NCBI GenBank assembly: GCA_007116685.1
Contig: SKIC01000265.1
Span: 1 to 9,678 of the forward strand
Length of the DNA stretch: 9,678 bases
Direction of reading: 5' to 3'
Origin: Balneolales bacterium
GTDB taxonomy: Bacteria; Bacteroidota; Rhodothermia; Balneolales; Natronogracilivirgulaceae
Shown here one piece after another: positions 7,084 to 9,678 of this stretch. A program made the position numbers and the translations under genes. The first letter of the stretch is position 1, and each line of letters starts with the position of its first letter. The notes below the pieces were generated by a model. It was given only the letters and a program-made list of their open reading frames with translations, was not told where the DNA came from and did not search any database.

Positions 7084-9678
7084 ATGAAAACATTAATCAA
7101 AAAAACACTAACTCTCGCAGCAACCTTGGTTGTTTCTTTTGCGATGGGGATTGCACAAGATGCCCCCCAATGGAGTGAACTCCACAATTTTGGTGGAAGC
7201 GGAATGGACATCGCTTATGATGTCGCAATAGATAGAAACGGTAACATGATTACCGTAGGAACATTTACCGGTACCATGAATATCCAGGGCACACAACACC
7301 AGAGTCTGGGAAATTCCTCTGCTATCATTATCAAGCAAAATGCTTATGGTAATGTGCTTTGGAGTTTGAGCGGTGGTGGAAGTGGCTACGATTATGCTTA
7401 CGGCGTAACAACCGATATAAACGGTAACATCTACGTTGGTGGAGCATTCAGCAATATCGCAACTTTTGGTGACTACGAAGCAATTGCTTTTGGACCAAGA
7501 GATGCCTTTGTATTGAAGCTTTCAAAAGACGGTGAATTGCAATGGTTCAAGCAATTTGGCGGAATCGGTTTCGATTTTGTACGCAGCCTGACCATTGACA
7601 ATAATGGAAAATTACTAGCTACCGGTTGGTTTAACGACGAAGTGGCTTTTGGAAACACCGTCCTGAGTACTTACGAAGGTGCCGATGGTTTCTTGCTAAA
7701 ATTAGGAACCAATGGTAAAGTTGACTGGGTACAACATATACCCGCTACCAACACTGTTTCTCCACAAAAAGTAGTTGTTGACAACGACAATAACTACTAT
7801 GTGACCGGTCAATACGGTGGTTCATTGCACACTACTGCATCAGCAATCCCTGCAACCGGTACACATGATGCATTCTTGATTAAGTATGCTGAAAATGGTA
7901 CCCACCAGTGGACAAGAACTCAAAAAGGTCATGGAAATCAAATCGGTTTTGATCTCGCAGTTACAAAAAATAATGAAGTATTACTATCCGGATACTTCAG
8001 CCATAACCTAAATGTGGGCGCAATCGAACTGACAACCAATGGATACGATGACATTTTCGTAGCTAAATATGCAAATAATGGAACACCCATCTGGGCGATA
8101 AATGCCGGTGGCGAACGCTGGGATTATGGGCGAGGAATTGCAACTATGCAAAATGGCAATTATCTGCTCACTGGTTATTTCTACGGCGAAGCGAGCTTTG
8201 GAGAATTCGACCTAAACGCAATGGGTGGCGAATACGACTACGACGGTTTTATCGCAGAACTTAATCCTGATGGAAAATTCGTTGATGCACAAGTAGTTGG
8301 CGGGAACAGAAGTGACTTCCTACTTGGAGTGACTCAACTAGGAACCAGAGGTCACGTAGTTTACGGTTACTTCTACGATGAATTCAATGCAGGTTCACTA
8401 AAAGTAAATTCTGCCGGAAGCTCTGACATCATCCTGGCCATATACGGATCAAACTTGGATGAAAGATTACTAGCTACCAGTGGTGACTATACAATAGAAA
8501 ACGACAGTTTGTATCTGAACATCAACCTGGCAAACGCTAGCGACCTCTACTACTACAGTTTAGAAATGATTTACAATCACCATGACCTCAGCTTTGCTTA
8601 CGCAAATAAAGGTGACTTCTTCGGACATGATGCTATAATCATAGCTGGTCCGGTACAAGACGGCAGAGGAATTTCCATAGGAAAAACCAATGGCTCAGGT
8701 GTAAGTGGATCAGGTACCGTACTAGAGTTGGTTTTCTCAATCAATGAAAGAGGTTTTAATGACTTAAATACTGACATCTTACTACAAAACATCTTAGCTG
8801 ACAATTCAAATATGGAGCCAATTGCAACTGAAGGTAACGTCTACATCAATATCTTTAACAGAGCTCCATTCGCAGTATGGCCCGGCGATGCAAACAACGA
8901 TGGCACAGTAGATGAACTTGATATACTTGCACTGGGAATGCACTGGGGAAAGACTGGAACAGCCAGACCAAACAGCAGCATAGCATGGCAAGCACAAATC
9001 ACTGAGCCTTGGGCAGATACTCTTGCAACCTTTGCAGATACCGATGGCGATGGTAAAGTTGATCATAACGACTTACGCGCAATCAGCCACAACTTTGGAA
9101 AAACCACAGAATCTGGTTCAGAATTGCTCGCCGCTCAAATGCAAAGTGCGGAAGATGTAGCCATACTAGGCCAACTTCGAAAAGGTGAAAGAGTTGTTTA
9201 TGAAGTAAAAACTACTCGCGAACGCCGGATTATAGGACTAGCCGCTCGATTCGCAGTAGAAGGAATACCTGCAGACGATTACATCATCTACCCAATTGAA
9301 CTTGGAAACTGGGCTGATGAAATGTTACAAGCAAACAATACCCTGGTATTCCAACGGGAACAAGACGGATACGCTGCAATAGCAGTAATGCAAACCAACG
9401 AAGCCACCACTTACAGAAGTGAGCCTGACATGGTACTCATGAGAGTGGTTGTAGAAGCTACTAACGACTGGAACACCAACGGCTTCCTACAAAGAATCAG
9501 ATTAAACAGAGTGTGCCCGGTAGATGGCGAGCAAGCTATGGGCGCCGACACTGGAATGACCATGGCATCAACAAACCCAATCGACCAGAACTCTGACATA
9601 CCGGTTACCTACGAGCTGGCAGGAAATTATCCGAATCCATTCAACCCTAGCACCAAAATCAAATTTGGAATTCCTGAA
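7084..9678 (+). CDS. Secreted seven-repeat beta-propeller / cohesin-like / dockerin-type protein with T9SS sorting domain (3' end outside window)
   Basis: I do not recognise this as a named protein. It is open for 865 codons to the window edge. Residues 1-24 form a signal peptide (Lys at 2, 6 and 7, hydrophobic 9-23, likely cut GIA|Q). Residues 30-455 are seven ~61-residue propeller repeats of the SBBP kind. Residues ~459-591 look like a cohesin-type beta-sandwich (SLYLNINLANASDLYYYSLEM, then GSGVSGSGTVLELVFSI). Residues 600-673 are a dockerin-type double EF-hand with calcium ligands D602/N604/D606/D613 and D652/D654/D656/D663. Residues ~690-830 form another beta-rich region, possibly a second cohesin-like fold. 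YPNPFNPSTKIKFGIP (849-864) is the opening of a T9SS type A sorting domain, so the protein should cross the outer membrane and be released or surface-anchored. No catalytic motif is visible. A binding, adhesive or scaffold role is inferred. Confidence 0.88.
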   Translation, partial: MKTLIKKTLTLAATLVVSFAMGIAQDAPQWSELHNFGGSGMDIAYDVAIDRNGNMITVGTFTGTMNIQGTQHQSLGNSSAIIIKQNAYGNVLWSLSGGGSGYDYAYGVTTDINGNIYVGGAFSNIATFGDYEAIAFGPRDAFVLKLSKDGELQWFKQFGGIGFDFVRSLTIDNNGKLLATGWFNDEVAFGNTVLSTYEGADGFLLKLGTNGKVDWVQHIPATNTVSPQKVVVDNDNNYYVTGQYGGSLHTTASAIPATGTHDAFLIKYAENGTHQWTRTQKGHGNQIGFDLAVTKNNEVLLSGYFSHNLNVGAIELTTNGYDDIFVAKYANNGTPIWAINAGGERWDYGRGIATMQNGNYLLTGYFYGEASFGEFDLNAMGGEYDYDGFIAELNPDGKFVDAQVVGGNRSDFLLGVTQLGTRGHVVYGYFYDEFNAGSLKVNSAGSSDIILAIYGSNLDERLLATSGDYTIENDSLYLNINLANASDLYYYSLEMIYNHHDLSFAYANKGDFFGHDAIIIAGPVQDGRGISIGKTNGSGVSGSGTVLELVFSINERGFNDLNTDILLQNILADNSNMEPIATEGNVYINIFNRAPFAVWPGDANNDGTVDELDILALGMHWGKTGTARPNSSIAWQAQITEPWADTLATFADTDGDGKVDHNDLRAISHNFGKTTESGSELLAAQMQSAEDVAILGQLRKGERVVYEVKTTRERRIIGLAARFAVEGIPADDYIIYPIELGNWADEMLQANNTLVFQREQDGYAAIAVMQTNEATTYRSEPDMVLMRVVVEATNDWNTNGFLQRIRLNRVCPVDGEQAMGADTGMTMASTNPIDQNSDIPVTYELAGNYPNPFNPSTKIKFGIPE
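7171..8448 (+). repeat. Seven tandem beta-propeller repeats within the secreted protein
   Basis: Repeats start at residues 30, 93, 154, 215, 276, 337 and 400 (bases 7171, 7360, 7543, 7726, 7909, 8092 and 8281). The first six begin with Trp, the seventh with Val. Unit lengths are 63, 61, 61, 61, 61, 63 and about 56 residues. Each follows the scheme W....GG.G.D.a..v..d..GN...tG.F....fG......g..D.F..K...nG. The seventh copy ends in DIILAIYG without the NG turn. Seven copies fit one closed seven-bladed propeller. Repeats are protein-level; the DNA copies have diverged. Confidence 0.85.

Noticed and set aside
8887..9072. Evidence that the window is part of a cellulosome locus
   Set aside because: There is no glycoside hydrolase, carbohydrate-binding module or scaffoldin array. 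Dockerin-type modules also occur in many non-cellulolytic secreted proteins.
8598..9599. Several short minus-strand ORFs under the long secreted-protein frame
   Set aside because: All lie antisense to a continuous 865-codon frame with clear domains, so they are shadows.

Overview
The window looks like chromosomal DNA from a Gram-negative bacterium of the Bacteroidota/Chlorobiota (FCB) superphylum. The evidence is an outer-membrane TonB-dependent receptor, a secreted multidomain protein that ends in the start of a type IX secretion (T9SS) sorting domain of the YPNPFNPSTKIKF kind, moderately A+T-rich DNA, and mostly weak Shine-Dalgarno sequences. That wording of the sorting domain, together with a dockerin-type domain in the same chain, is most familiar from Balneolota, Rhodothermota and Ignavibacteria-like lineages. 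The phylum is an inference.

Layout from left to right. (1) Positions 1-1071 hold the C-terminal barrel part of a TonB-dependent receptor, closed by a strong intrinsic terminator. (2) Positions 1226-4976 hold a tight four-gene, same-strand cluster: pyrF (OMP decarboxylase), rnhA (ribonuclease HI), and two GT-B fold glycosyltransferases. Each junction overlaps by 8, 1 and 8 nt, so the four are probably co-transcribed and translationally coupled. (3) Positions 4977-5251 are an intergenic stretch with a CACAGAG-type inverted-repeat element and a probable terminator for the next gene. (4) Positions 5252-6847, minus strand, encode a Na/Pi-cotransporter family protein with a cytosolic PhoU-like tail. 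(5) Positions 6848-7083 are a divergent intergenic control region. (6) From 7084 to the right edge runs a long open frame of at least 865 codons, with no stop in the window. It encodes a secreted protein made of a signal peptide, a seven-repeat beta-propeller, a cohesin-like domain, a dockerin-type double EF-hand, a further beta-rich region and the start of a T9SS sorting domain.

Functionally the window mixes housekeeping (pyrimidine synthesis, RNA/DNA hybrid removal, phosphate handling) with the cell surface (receptor, glycan assembly, secreted propeller protein). The most interesting item is the last protein, which carries both a cohesin-like and a dockerin-type module in one T9SS-exported chain. 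I found no rRNA, tRNA, CRISPR array, transposase or phage gene.
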